DNA from: Streptomyces nodosus
Lineage (GTDB): Bacteria > Actinomycetota > Actinomycetes > Streptomycetales > Streptomycetaceae
NCBI RefSeq assembly: GCF_008704995.1
Contig: NZ_CP023747.1
Span: 6,296,001 to 6,360,000, forward strand
Reading direction: 5' to 3'
Length of the DNA: 64,000 bases
Shown here in pieces: positions 15,847 to 25,274 of this stretch; the stretch's first letter is position 1; the number at the start of each line of letters is the position of its first letter. The position numbers and the translations under genes are program-made. Below the pieces are notes generated by a model. That model saw only the letters and a list, made by a program, of their open reading frames with translations. It made no database searches and had not been told where the DNA came from.

Positions 15847-17205
15847 ATGGCAGTCACCCAGGGCCGTCGTCGGCTCATCGCCGCGGGCGTGGCCTGCGCT
15901 CTCATGGGGGGACTGGCCGCTTGCGGCGGCCAGTCGTCCGAGGCCGGCAAGGACGGCGTCGTCACGATCACGGTGAACGGCATGCCGCCCAAGACGCAGC
16001 CGGTGGACCGCAAGTACTTCGAGGAGGACGTGAAGGCCTTCGAGAAGTCCCACCCCAAGATCAGGATCGACGCCCGTGAAGGGCAGATGGACCCCCAGAC
16101 GTTCTCCGCCAAGCTGGCCGGCGGTCAGCTCGAGGACGTGTACTACGTCTACTTCACCGATCCCGCCGGTTTGATCCAGCGCGGCCAGGGCGCCGACATC
16201 ACGCCGTATGTGAAGAGCATGGCGTACTACGACGACGTCAAGCCCGAGTTCCTGAAGGTGTTCACGGGACCGGACGGCAAGATATACGGCCTGCCCAACG
16301 GCCAGTACTCGCTCGGCCTGGTCTACAACCGTGATCTGTTCAAGAAGGCGGGCCTCGACCCGGACAAGCCCCCGGCCACCTGGGAGGAGGTCCGTCAGGC
16401 GGCGAAGAAGATCAGCGCACTGGGCGACGGCACCGTCGGCTACGCCGACTACAGCAAGAACAACCAGGGCGGCTGGCACTTCACTTCCTGGGTGTACTCG
16501 ATGGGCGGGGACATCGCGGTCCGGAAGGACGGCCGATGGAAGGCCGCCTTCGACAGCGAGGCGGGCCGCAACACCCTGCGGATGCTGCACGACATGCGCT
16601 GGACCGACGACACCATGGGGTCCCGGCAGCTGCTGCAGATCGATGATGTGCAGAAGATGATGGGCGCCGGCAAGCTCGGTATGTACATGGCCGGCCCGGA
16701 CAACATCCCCACCATCGTCAAGCAGTTCGAGCGCAAGTACGAGGAGTACGGGGTGGCGGCCATGCCGGGCGGGCGGGCCACGCTCGGCGGCGGCAACGGC
16801 TTCATGTTCAACCCGAAGGCCTCGCCGGAGAAGATCAAGGCCGGCATCGAGTGGGTGCAGTGGAAGTACCTCAACCCCGATCGCACCGCGCTCGAGGACA
16901 AGCGGGCGTCCGGCAACGGAGTGCCCATCGGCCTTCCGCTGGACCGGCTGTTCACCGGGCAGGCGCAGGCCGAGCAGGACGCCGCCCACGCCATGTACTC
17001 CAATGTGCCGCAGGGCAACTACAAGCCCTTTGTGGAGGGTAACGCCCGGCTCGAGCAGAAGGTCGAGCCGCCGAACGCGCAGCAGATCTACACCGTGCTG
17101 GACGGCGTGATGCAGGCCGTGCTGACCAAGAAGGACGCCGACCCGGACAAGCTGCTCTCCGAGGCGGCCAAGAAGGTCGACGGCATTCTCGCGACGGTCA
17201 AGTGA
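15847..17205 (+). CDS. Sugar ABC transporter substrate-binding lipoprotein
   Basis: A 452-residue lipoprotein. The signal peptide ends in the lipobox LAAC (Cys about residue 27). The mature protein is a family-1 extracellular solute-binding protein (YGLPNGQYSLGLVYNRDLFKKAGLDPDKPPATWEEV is the typical hinge segment). It delivers an oligosaccharide to the permeases encoded next. In this context the ligand is probably an alpha-linked gluco-oligosaccharide released by the neighbouring GH87 enzyme; that is inference. First gene after the operator pair, with GGAAGG upstream of the ATG at 15847. Confidence 0.93.
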   Translation: MAVTQGRRRLIAAGVACALMGGLAACGGQSSEAGKDGVVTITVNGMPPKTQPVDRKYFEEDVKAFEKSHPKIRIDAREGQMDPQTFSAKLAGGQLEDVYYVYFTDPAGLIQRGQGADITPYVKSMAYYDDVKPEFLKVFTGPDGKIYGLPNGQYSLGLVYNRDLFKKAGLDPDKPPATWEEVRQAAKKISALGDGTVGYADYSKNNQGGWHFTSWVYSMGGDIAVRKDGRWKAAFDSEAGRNTLRMLHDMRWTDDTMGSRQLLQIDDVQKMMGAGKLGMYMAGPDNIPTIVKQFERKYEEYGVAAMPGGRATLGGGNGFMFNPKASPEKIKAGIEWVQWKYLNPDRTALEDKRASGNGVPIGLPLDRLFTGQAQAEQDAAHAMYSNVPQGNYKPFVEGNARLEQKVEPPNAQQIYTVLDGVMQAVLTKKDADPDKLLSEAAKKVDGILATVK

Positions 17206-17206
17206 C

Positions 17207-18151
17207 ATGGCGGCTCCGACCCTGACCCGGACACCGACGAGTTCCGCCGAGCCGCGTACGGCCGGCGGGGGCGACCAGCGAAGGCGTCGGTGCCGCATCC
17301 GCGAGAACCTCACCGCCTACGCCTTCCTCGGCGCGGGACTGCTGTGCTTCGCCGTGTTCTCCTGGTCCCCGATCGTCCGGGGGCTGCTGCTGGGCTTCCA
17401 GCAGGTCAGCTTCGCCCAGCCGGCCACCTGGGTCGGCTGGGAGAACTACCGGCGCCTGTTCGATGACCCGCTGTTCCTCACCGCCTGGAAGAACACCGGG
17501 TACTTCACCCTCCTCGCGTTGGTGTTCGGGTTCGCCGCCCCGTTCGTGACCGCGGTCGTCCTCAACGAGTTCCGGCACGCCCGGGCGTATCTGCGGATGA
17601 CCGTCTATCTGCCGGTGATGCTGCCGCCGATCGTCACCATGCTGCTGTGGCGCTGGTTCTACGATCCGGGCCCGGGCCTGTTCAACAACGTCCTGAAGCT
17701 CCTCCATCTGCCGGGGCAGCAATGGCTGGAGTCGGAGAACCTCGCCATGCTCTCCCTGGTCCTGGTCTCCACCTGGGCCAATATGGGCACCACCACGCTG
17801 ATCTATCTGGCGGCGCTCGGCTCCATCCCCGGCGAGCTGTACGAGGCGGCCGAACTGGACGGCGCGTCCATCCGCCGACGGCTGTGGCACGTCACGATCC
17901 CGCAGCTGCGGTTCATCCTGATGATCACGCTGCTGCTGCAGATCATCGGCACGATGCAGGTATTCATCGAACCGTATGTGATGACCGGCGGCGGCCCCGA
18001 CGACGCCACCGTCACCGTCCTCCTGCTGCTGTACCGGTATGCGTTCGTCTACAACGACTTCGGCTTGGCCAGCGCCATGAGCACCGTGCTCTTCCTCGTC
18101 CTGGGCCTGTTCGCCGGGATCTATCTGCGTCTGACCCGCGGCAAGGGCTGA
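17207..18151 (+). CDS. Sugar ABC transporter permease (MalF type)
   Basis: A 314-residue inner-membrane protein beginning one base after the binding-protein stop codon. An Arg-rich cytoplasmic N-terminus precedes six helices (AYAFLGAGLLCFAVFSWSPI, YFTLLALVFGFAAPFVTAVV and others). The permease EAA loop is LGSIPGELYEAAELDGASIRRRLWHVTIP, which contacts the ATPase. No ATPase gene is present in the locus, so energy probably comes from the shared MsiK protein, as for many Streptomyces sugar transporters. Confidence 0.93.
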   Translation: MAAPTLTRTPTSSAEPRTAGGGDQRRRRCRIRENLTAYAFLGAGLLCFAVFSWSPIVRGLLLGFQQVSFAQPATWVGWENYRRLFDDPLFLTAWKNTGYFTLLALVFGFAAPFVTAVVLNEFRHARAYLRMTVYLPVMLPPIVTMLLWRWFYDPGPGLFNNVLKLLHLPGQQWLESENLAMLSLVLVSTWANMGTTTLIYLAALGSIPGELYEAAELDGASIRRRLWHVTIPQLRFILMITLLLQIIGTMQVFIEPYVMTGGGPDDATVTVLLLLYRYAFVYNDFGLASAMSTVLFLVLGLFAGIYLRLTRGKG

Positions 18152-18162
18152 AAGGAACGACC

Positions 18163-19047
18163 ATGCCCGCCTCCTCCGAACGCACGCTCATCGCTCCCGG
18201 CGAGATGAACCGCCGCACCGGCCGCGTCCTCTACCGGTTCGTGCTGACCCTGACCGTCGTGGGCTTCACCCTCGCGTTCGTCTTCCCGCTGTACTGGATG
18301 GCGAGCGGTGCGCTGAAGTCCTCCGCGGAGCTGGCCGACCCCACCCCGACGCTGGTGCCGCAGAGTTGGCACCCGGAGTCGTACAGCCAGGCATGGACCA
18401 ACGTCGGACTGGGCCAGTACTTCCTCAACACCCTGCTGCTGGCCGCCGGGGCATGGCTCATCCAGCTGATCGTCGATGTGGCCGCCGCCTACTCCCTGTC
18501 GAGGCTGCGCCCCGCCCTGGGACATGTGGTGCTGGGCATGATGCTGGCCACTCTCATGCTGCCGGTGTCCGCCCTGCTGGTGCCCACCTATCTGACCGTC
18601 ACCGATGTGCCCCTGATCCACCTCAACCTGATCAACACCCCCTGGGCGATCTGGCTGCCGGCCTGCGCCAACGCCTTCAACATCTTCATCCTCAAACGGT
18701 TCTTCGACCAGATCCCGGCCGAACTGCTGGAATCCGCACGCCTGGACGGTGCCGGACCGGTCCGCGTCCTGCTCTGGGTGGTGCTCCCGCTGTCCCGGCC
18801 GGTGCTCGCCGTCGTCTCGATCTTCGCGGTCGTCGGCGTCTGGAAGGACTTCCTCTGGCCGCTGCTGGTCCTGCCGGACCCGGCACGCCAGCCGGTCACG
18901 GTCGCGCTCAACCGCCTGGCCGAGTTCATGCCCGCCAACCAGCTCCTGGCCGGCATGGTCATGGCCTCCATCCCGCTGCTGGTGATCTTCCTGCTCTTCC
19001 AGCGGCACATCATCGCCGGCCTCACCGCCGGAAGCCTCAAGGGCTGA
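18163..19047 (+). CDS. Sugar ABC transporter permease (MalG type)
   Basis: A 294-residue six-helix permease starting at the ATG at 18163, after AAAGGAACG. The EAA loop is FFDQIPAELLESARLDGAGPVRVLLWVVLPLSRP, and the C-terminus FQRHIIAGLTAGSLKG is the conserved MalG-type tail. It pairs with the preceding permease. The transport genes are followed after 69 bp by the secreted glucanase, apparently in the same operon. Confidence 0.93.
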   Translation: MPASSERTLIAPGEMNRRTGRVLYRFVLTLTVVGFTLAFVFPLYWMASGALKSSAELADPTPTLVPQSWHPESYSQAWTNVGLGQYFLNTLLLAAGAWLIQLIVDVAAAYSLSRLRPALGHVVLGMMLATLMLPVSALLVPTYLTVTDVPLIHLNLINTPWAIWLPACANAFNIFILKRFFDQIPAELLESARLDGAGPVRVLLWVVLPLSRPVLAVVSIFAVVGVWKDFLWPLLVLPDPARQPVTVALNRLAEFMPANQLLAGMVMASIPLLVIFLLFQRHIIAGLTAGSLKG

Positions 19048-19116
19048 ACCGCCCACCGGGCATCACCCGTCGGTCCTCGAGGGCCGACGCCCCTCACACC
19101 GGAAGGACACACCACC

Positions 19117-22080
19117 GTGTCGATCCACCGAACCCACCGTCTGAGAACCACCGCGGCCCTGTCCGCTCTCCTCCTCGCTCTCACCGGCGCCGTCTCCTAC
19201 AGCGTCGCCGCAGCACCGCAGGCCTACGCCGCCGGCAGCACCCTGGAGGCCGAGGCCGCGGTGTTGTCGGGTGGTGCGGTGGTGGAGCGGGAGCACTCGG
19301 GTTACACCGGCACGGGTTATGTCGGTGGGTTCACCGATGCCAACAAGGGGCGTGCGTCGGTTGCGTTCGCGGTGCAGTCGGCTCATGTGGGTGCGGGTTC
19401 GGTGGCGGTGCGTTATGCGAACGGCACCGGTGTGACGATGTCGTTGAGTCTGGTGGTCAATGGTTCCCGGGTCGGTCAGGTCGGTCTGCCGGCGACGGGT
19501 GGCTGGGACAGTTGGTCGACGGTGCGGGTGCCGGTGGACTTCGTGAAGGGTGCGAACGCGGTCGCGCTGACGTTCACCAGCGCTGACAGCGGCAATGTCA
19601 ACATCGACAACCTCACGGCCACCACCCCGGATTCGGACACCACCACCCCCACCGACCCCACGGTGCTGGAGGCCGAGGCCGCGGCGTTGTCGGGTGGTGC
19701 GGTGGTGGAGCGGGAGCACTCGGGTTACACCGGCACGGGTTATGTCGGTGGGTTCACGGACGCCAACAAGGGGCGTGCGTCGGTCTCGTTCGCGGTGCAG
19801 TCGGCTCATGTGGGTGTGGGTTCGGTGGCGGTGCGTTATGCGAACGGCACCGGTGTGACGATGTCGTTGAGTCTGGTGGTCAATGGTTCCCGGGTCGGTC
19901 AGGTCGGTCTGCCGGCGACGGGTGGCTGGGACAGTTGGTCGACGGTGCGGGTGCCGGTGGACTTCGTGAAGGGTGCGAACGCGGTCGCGCTGACGTTCAC
20001 CAGCGCTGACAGCGGCAATGTCAACATCGACAACCTCACGGCCACCACCCCGGATTCGGACACCACCCCGACCGACCCCACCGACCCGCCGTCCTCCACC
20101 GTCGCCTACGAGGCCGAGAGCGCCTTCGCCTCCGGAGGGCCCGCCAAGGCCACCACCGCGACGGGATACTCCGGCGCCGGCTACCTCACCGGCTTCCCCA
20201 GGACCGGCGCCCGGGCGATCTTCGCAGCCCGCGCCGAGGGCGCCGGTCAGCAGACCCTGACCGTGCGCTACCGCACCCCCGGCTCGGGGGCCGCCTCCGT
20301 GACCGTCGGCGCCAACGGCGGGGGCTCCGCCCGGCTGTCCCTGCCGGCCACCTCCGGTGCCTGGAAATCCATCGACACCAAGGTCACGCTGCGGGCCGGA
20401 CTGAACAACCTCTCGCTGCGCAACGAGTCCGGCGACAACGGTGACTTCGACCTCGACGGCATCGACATATCCGGCACCACCGCACCGGCCCAGCGCGGTG
20501 CGACCGTTCCGTACACCGCCTACGAGCTGGAGAACGCCGGTACCAACGCGCGCAAGCTCAGCCCGGACCGCACCTACAAGACGGTGGCCTCGGAAGCGTC
20601 CGGCCGCAGTGCCGTGGTCCTGGAGAAGAACGGCGACTACGCCGAGATCACCCTCACCAGCCCGGCCGATGCCCTGGTCCTGCGCTACTCGATCCCCGAC
20701 AGCGCCGACGGCCGTGGCACCGACGCCACCCTGAGCCTGTCCGCGAACGGCACTGCCCTGCCCAAGCTGTCGCTCACCTCACGCCATGCCTGGGTGTACG
20801 GCGACTATCCGTACAACAACGCCCCGGCGGGCGGCCAGGCGCACCGGTTCTTCGACGACACCCGGGTCCAGCTCGACCGCACCTTGCCGGCCGGCACCAC
20901 CCTGCGCTTCGCCAAGGGCACCGGCGACACGGCCGCGAGCTACACCCTGGACCTGGTGGAGACCGAGAGCGTGCCGGGCGCGCTCACCATGCCCGACGGA
21001 TACGTCAGCGCCACCACGCTGGGCGTCACCCCCGACGACAACGCCGACGACACCGGGGCGCTCAACTCCGCGCTGAACCAGGCCAGGAGCCAGGGCAAGG
21101 GACTGTGGCTGCCCAAGGGCACCTACAACATCTCCGGACGGCTCCTCCTCAACGGTGTCCGTGTCGCAGGCGCCGGACAGTGGTACACGGTCCTGCGCGG
21201 CAAGGACGGAAAGGGCGGCCTGTTCGCGCAGGGCGGCACCAGCTCCGTCCAGGACCTGAGCATCCTCGGCGATGCCACCTACCGCAACGACTCCGCCTTC
21301 GACGCCGGGATCGAGGGCGACTTCGGTGAGGGAAGCACGATCCAGAACGTATGGATCGAGCACACCAAGGTCGGCCTGTGGCCCACCAGCCCCACCACGG
21401 GCCTGTACGTGTCCGGACTGCGCATCCGCGACACCTACGCCGACGGCGTCAACCTGCACGGCGGAGTCACCGGAACGGTCGTCACCCAGTCCAGCATCCG
21501 CAACACCGGTGACGACGCCCTGGCCATGTGGTCCGACGGACAGGCCGACGTCGACAACGTCTTCCACCACAACACCGTCCAGCTCCCGCTGCTGGCCAAC
21601 GGCGCCGCGATCTACGGCGGCAGCGGCAACCGCATCGAGGACAACCTGATCTCCGACACCGTGGTCGGCGCCGCAGGCATCGCCGTCAGCAGCCGCTTCG
21701 GCCTGCCCTTCAGCGGCACCACCACGGTCGCCCGCAACACCCTCACCCGTACCGGCGGCTATGAGCCCAACTGGCAGAGCAAGCTGGGCGCCCTGTGGGT
21801 CTACGCCGACCAGTCCGACATCACCACCCCGGTGATCATCACCGGCAACAGCATCCTCGACAGCACCTACAGCGGCCTGCTCGTCTCCTGGCAGAAGAAC
21901 ATCGCCGACCTGCGGGTGTCCGACACCACCATCGACACGGCGGGCGCCTACGGCATCGAGATCAACGCCTCCGGCCAGGGCAGCTTCAGCGGTGTCACGG
22001 TCCGCAACGCGGCCGACGGCGCCCTGAACGTGGCCGGCGGCTTCACCGTCCAGCGGGGAAGCGGCAACTCCGGCTGGTGA
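19117..22080 (+). CDS. Secreted GH87-type alpha-1,3-glucanase with three CBM35 domains
   Basis: 987 residues from a GTG preceded by GGAAGGACACA. A signal peptide ending near AAPQAYA is followed by two almost identical carbohydrate-binding domains (residues 43-183 and 184-324, Thr/Pro/Asp linkers), a third divergent CBM35-like domain (about 328-455), a further beta-rich region and a C-terminal right-handed beta-helix (about 630-987). The helix carries YADGVNLHGG (Asp776) and NTGDDALAMWS (Asp799, Asp800). Spacings of 23 and 24 residues match the three essential aspartates I recall for GH87 alpha-1,3-glucanases/mycodextranases, which cleave fungal-wall or dental alpha-1,3-glucan. GH55-like pectate-lyase folds are the alternative. 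The neighbouring importer and alpha-glucosidase support an alpha-glucan substrate. Confidence 0.82.
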   Translation: MSIHRTHRLRTTAALSALLLALTGAVSYSVAAAPQAYAAGSTLEAEAAVLSGGAVVEREHSGYTGTGYVGGFTDANKGRASVAFAVQSAHVGAGSVAVRYANGTGVTMSLSLVVNGSRVGQVGLPATGGWDSWSTVRVPVDFVKGANAVALTFTSADSGNVNIDNLTATTPDSDTTTPTDPTVLEAEAAALSGGAVVEREHSGYTGTGYVGGFTDANKGRASVSFAVQSAHVGVGSVAVRYANGTGVTMSLSLVVNGSRVGQVGLPATGGWDSWSTVRVPVDFVKGANAVALTFTSADSGNVNIDNLTATTPDSDTTPTDPTDPPSSTVAYEAESAFASGGPAKATTATGYSGAGYLTGFPRTGARAIFAARAEGAGQQTLTVRYRTPGSGAASVTVGANGGGSARLSLPATSGAWKSIDTKVTLRAGLNNLSLRNESGDNGDFDLDGIDISGTTAPAQRGATVPYTAYELENAGTNARKLSPDRTYKTVASEASGRSAVVLEKNGDYAEITLTSPADALVLRYSIPDSADGRGTDATLSLSANGTALPKLSLTSRHAWVYGDYPYNNAPAGGQAHRFFDDTRVQLDRTLPAGTTLRFAKGTGDTAASYTLDLVETESVPGALTMPDGYVSATTLGVTPDDNADDTGALNSALNQARSQGKGLWLPKGTYNISGRLLLNGVRVAGAGQWYTVLRGKDGKGGLFAQGGTSSVQDLSILGDATYRNDSAFDAGIEGDFGEGSTIQNVWIEHTKVGLWPTSPTTGLYVSGLRIRDTYADGVNLHGGVTGTVVTQSSIRNTGDDALAMWSDGQADVDNVFHHNTVQLPLLANGAAIYGGSGNRIEDNLISDTVVGAAGIAVSSRFGLPFSGTTTVARNTLTRTGGYEPNWQSKLGALWVYADQSDITTPVIITGNSILDSTYSGLLVSWQKNIADLRVSDTTIDTAGAYGIEINASGQGSFSGVTVRNAADGALNVAGGFTVQRGSGNSGW
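19243..20088 (+). repeat. Near-identical 423-bp tandem duplication (CBM35 domains)
   Basis: Two in-frame copies start at 19243 and 19666, 423 bp (141 codons) apart. The encoded domains differ at only three positions (Val/Ala, Ala/Ser, Ala/Val) before the linker. Both copies use many T-ending and GGT/GTT/TCG codons, in contrast to the C-ending codons of the rest of the gene, so the pair looks recently duplicated and possibly of different origin. Confidence 0.92.
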
Positions 22081-22166
22081 CAGCCGCGCACGAACCGCGG
22101 GCCCGGCCACAGTCCCCGCCGGCCGGGCCCGCACCCTCATCACGCACACCTCACGAAGGCAGGCAC

Positions 22167-23780
22167 ATGACCTCCCGCACCACCGAATGGTGGCGGCACG
22201 CCGCCATCTACCAGCTCTACCCGCGCAGCTTCGCCGACGGCAACGGCGACGGCATCGGGGACCTGGCCGGCGCCCGGGACCGCCTGGACTACCTCAAAGC
22301 CCTCGGCGTCGAAGCGATCTGGTTCAGCCCCTGGTACCTTTCGCCGATGGCCGACGCCGGCTACGACGTCACCGACTTCCGCCAGATCGACCCCCGCTTC
22401 GGCACCCTCGCCGACGCGGAGAACCTCATCCATGAGGCACATGAGCGGGACATCCGCGTCATCGTGGACATCGTCCCCAACCATGTCTCCAACGAACACG
22501 AGTGGTTCCTCAAGGCACTCGGCTCCGCTCCGGGCTCCCCGGAACGCGAACTGTTCTGGTTCCGCGACGGACGCGGCGAGGACGGCTCACTGCCGCCCAA
22601 CGCATGGCAGTCCATCTTCGGCGGACCCGCCTGGACCCGGGTCCCGGACGGACAGTGGTACCTGCATCTGTTCGCACCCGAGCAGCCCGACCTGAACTGG
22701 CGCAGCCCCCAGGTACGCGCGGAGTACGAGGACATCCTCCGCTTCTGGTTCGACCGGGGCGTGGACGGCATCCGGGTCGACTCCGCCGCCATGTGCAGCA
22801 AGGACCCCGCACTGCCCGACTACGACCACACCACGCTCCCCGACCCCCACCCCTATGTCGACCTCGACGCCAACCACGAGATCTACCGGGGCTGGCGTGC
22901 CGTCGCCGACTCCTACCCCGAGCCGCGCGCCCTGATCGGTGAGGTCTGGCTCGCCGACTCCGAGCGCTTCGCCCGGTACCTGCGCTCCGACGAGCTGCAC
23001 TCCGCCTTCAACTTCGACTTCCTGGGCTGTGGTTGGGACGCCGAAGCACTGCGCGGCTGCATCGACCAGACCCTCGCCGCACACGCCGGGGTCGGCGCCC
23101 CCAGCACCTGGGTGCTGTCCAACCATGACGTCACCCGCCATGTCACCCGCTACGGGCGCCCCGACACCAGCACCGCGGCCGGGATCCGCCAGTACAACCC
23201 CGTCGTCGACGAGGACCTCGGGCGCCGCCGAGCCCGCGCCGCGGCCTTGCTGACCATGGCCCTGCCCGGCGCGGTCTACATCTACCAGGGAGAAGAACTC
23301 GGACTGCCGGAGGTCGAGGACATCCCGGCCGACCGCCGCGACGACCCCATCTACCACCGCACCGCCGGCGAGGACCCCGGCCGTGACGGCTGCCGTGTCC
23401 CGCTGCCCTGGAGCGGCGGCCACGAGCCCTATGGATTCAGCCCCGACGGAGCGGAACGCCCTTGGCTGCCCCAGCCCGCATCCTGGGCGGGCCTGAGCGT
23501 CGCCGCCCAGGAGACCGACCCCGCCTCGATGCTGTGGCTCTACCGCGAGGCACTGTCCCTGCGCGCCGGCCATGCCGCGCTCGGTGACGGCCCCATGCAG
23601 TGGCTGGAGGCCCCGGCCGGCGTCCTCGCATTCGCCCGCGGCGCCACCTTCACCTGTGTCCTCAACCTCTCCGACGCTCCCGTGGACCTCCCGGAGCACC
23701 GGAGTGTGCTGCTCGGCTCGGGCCCCCTCGACGGCACCCGGCTCCCCCCGGACACCGGCGTCTGGCTGCGCACCTCCTGA
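22167..23780 (+). CDS. GH13 alpha-glucosidase
   Basis: A 537-residue cytoplasmic enzyme (no signal peptide). The GH13 regions are in order: AGYDVTDFRQIDPRFG, DIVPNH, GIRVDSAA (nucleophile Asp205), LIGEVW (acid/base Glu259) and LSNHD (Asp321). The start WWRHAAIYQLYPRSFADGNGDGIGDLAG is typical of oligo-1,6-glucosidase/alpha-glucosidase members. It would split imported alpha-gluco-oligosaccharides to glucose. It is the last gene of the locus and is followed by a perfect terminator hairpin. Linkage preference (alpha-1,3 expected from context) cannot be read from the sequence. Confidence 0.92.
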   Translation: MTSRTTEWWRHAAIYQLYPRSFADGNGDGIGDLAGARDRLDYLKALGVEAIWFSPWYLSPMADAGYDVTDFRQIDPRFGTLADAENLIHEAHERDIRVIVDIVPNHVSNEHEWFLKALGSAPGSPERELFWFRDGRGEDGSLPPNAWQSIFGGPAWTRVPDGQWYLHLFAPEQPDLNWRSPQVRAEYEDILRFWFDRGVDGIRVDSAAMCSKDPALPDYDHTTLPDPHPYVDLDANHEIYRGWRAVADSYPEPRALIGEVWLADSERFARYLRSDELHSAFNFDFLGCGWDAEALRGCIDQTLAAHAGVGAPSTWVLSNHDVTRHVTRYGRPDTSTAAGIRQYNPVVDEDLGRRRARAAALLTMALPGAVYIYQGEELGLPEVEDIPADRRDDPIYHRTAGEDPGRDGCRVPLPWSGGHEPYGFSPDGAERPWLPQPASWAGLSVAAQETDPASMLWLYREALSLRAGHAALGDGPMQWLEAPAGVLAFARGATFTCVLNLSDAPVDLPEHRSVLLGSGPLDGTRLPPDTGVWLRTS

Positions 23781-23798
23781 CCTGACCTCGTCCGAAGC

Positions 23799-23832
23799 GC
23801 GGTGGTGCCCTCCTCACCGGGGGCACCACCGC
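23799..23832 (+). terminator. Terminator hairpin after the alpha-glucan locus
   Basis: A perfect 12-bp inverted repeat (GCGGTGGTGCCC at 23799-23810, GGGCACCACCGC at 23821-23832) with a 10-nt loop and no T tract, as is common in Streptomyces. Confidence 0.75.
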
Positions 23833-23905
23833 GTGGTGACTCCCTCCGTCGGTGCCGCCGCCACGCCCGAATAATCGCTTGCCCGTCGGACCGCTGTTCA
23901 GAATC

Positions 23906-24475
23906 ATGCACTCGATGAGCGACGTACCCGAACGATGGACCCAGGCCAGCGTCTATCCCGATATGTGGGCGGACCCCGACAAGGACCCCCGCAACAAGGA
24001 CGGAGCCGGCCCGGAGGGTGAGTTGGCGACGCTGCGGGACTTCCTGGACGGCTATCGGCTGACCCTGAGGATGAAGTGCGAGGGGCTGGGTCCCGAGCAG
24101 TTGGCGCGCCGCTCTGTGCCGCCGTCGACGATGTCCCTGCTGGGCCTGGTCCGGCATCTTGCCGAGGTGGAGCGGGACTGGCGCAACTGGATCGTGCCGG
24201 GAGACCCGGCACCGAAGCTGTACGGGGCGCGTGACGGCGACTTCGACGGAGCCGTCGCGGAACAGACCCTGGTGGAGGGCGCGTTCACCGACCTGGCTCG
24301 CGAACAGGCGGCGACGGACGCCGCGTTCGCCGAGTACACCGATCTGGGCACACGGGTGGGCAAGGACGGCAACTCCGTCCGGGAGCTGTGGGTCCACCGT
24401 GTCGAGGAGTACGCCCGCCACTGCGGCCACGCCGACCTGCTGCGGGAATGCGTCGACGGCCGAGTGGGGCAGTAG
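23906..24475 (+). CDS. DinB/DUF664-family protein
   Basis: A four-helix-bundle protein of about 189 residues. LLGLVRHLAEVERDWRNWIV and LWVHRVEEYARHCGHADLLREC supply the spaced His residues expected to form the DinB metal site. Such proteins resemble mycothiol- or bacillithiol-dependent S-transferases, but the substrate is unknown here. Two ATG codons (23906 and 23915) are possible. Neither has a clear ribosome site, so the start is uncertain by three residues. Confidence 0.8.
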   Translation: MHSMSDVPERWTQASVYPDMWADPDKDPRNKDGAGPEGELATLRDFLDGYRLTLRMKCEGLGPEQLARRSVPPSTMSLLGLVRHLAEVERDWRNWIVPGDPAPKLYGARDGDFDGAVAEQTLVEGAFTDLAREQAATDAAFAEYTDLGTRVGKDGNSVRELWVHRVEEYARHCGHADLLRECVDGRVGQ

Positions 24476-24541
24476 CAGGCGGAGCCCAGGGGCCGCTCCC
24501 GTGGTCGAGGGAGGCAGGACGACGTCGGGAAGCGAGGTCTC

Positions 24542-25198
24542 GTGGACGAGTTGAGGCGATTCCGCCGTGCGCTGACCGCATGGGCGGCCGGTGGGGCGGA
24601 GGCGGGGTCGGCCGCCGTGCTGGCGCGGGAGCTGGCCGACGGCGGTGTGCGGACGGTCGTGCTGGTCGAGGGGAACAGCGATCAGGTCGCCCTCGAGGCG
24701 CTGGCCACGCGCCACGGCCGCGACCTCGGCGCGGAGGGCGTAGCGGTGGTACCGCTCGGAGGTGCGACCAACATCGGGCGGTTCCTGGACGTGTGCGGCC
24801 CTCCCGGGCTCGGCCTCCCGCTGGCCGGTCTCTGCGACATAGGTGAGGAGCGGCACTTCCGGCGCCATCTGGAGCGGGTCGGGCTCGGGGCCCGTCTCAC
24901 ACATGCCGGACTCGAGACCCTGGGGTTCCATGTGTGCGTCGCCGACCTGGAGGACGAACTGATCCGCGCCGTCGGCGCCGAGGGCGTGCGGCAGGTGATC
25001 GACGCCCAGGGCGAGACGCGCCCCTTCCACACCTTCCAGGGCCAGCCGGCCCAACGGGAACGCCCCCTGGAACACCAGCTACGGCGCTTCATGGGCACAC
25101 ACAGCGGCCGCAAGGCCCTCTACGCCCAGGCACTGGTCGCGCACCTGCCTCCCGACCGCGTCCCCCGCCCCCTGGAACGCCTCCTCACCCATCTCTGA
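24542..25198 (+). CDS. TOPRIM-domain protein (OLD-nuclease type)
   Basis: A 218-residue protein whose centre is a TOPRIM fold: VVLVEGNSDQVALEAL gives the conserved Glu, and GLCDIGEERHF takes the place of the DxD motif. VADLEDELIRAVG resembles the C-terminal part of OLD-family ATP-dependent nuclease TOPRIM domains. No ATPase domain is attached or encoded next door, so it is a stand-alone TOPRIM protein, often labelled nucleotidyltransferase/hydrolase. It starts at the GTG at 24542. Confidence 0.78.
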   Translation: MDELRRFRRALTAWAAGGAEAGSAAVLARELADGGVRTVVLVEGNSDQVALEALATRHGRDLGAEGVAVVPLGGATNIGRFLDVCGPPGLGLPLAGLCDIGEERHFRRHLERVGLGARLTHAGLETLGFHVCVADLEDELIRAVGAEGVRQVIDAQGETRPFHTFQGQPAQRERPLEHQLRRFMGTHSGRKALYAQALVAHLPPDRVPRPLERLLTHL

Positions 25199-25224
25199 CC
25201 CGCCCCGGGTGCCCAGGTCTCCTA

Positions 25225-25257
25225 GGGCCTGTCCGGCGGAGCACGCCGGACAGGCCC
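25225..25257. terminator. Bidirectional terminator hairpin
   Basis: A perfect 13-bp stem (GGGCCTGTCCGGC at 25225-25237, GCCGGACAGGCCC at 25245-25257) with a 7-nt loop, flanked on both sides by CCTAGG. It lies between the convergent TOPRIM and DUF1062 genes. Confidence 0.8.
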
Positions 25258-25274
25258 GTGGTTCCTAGGGGGGC

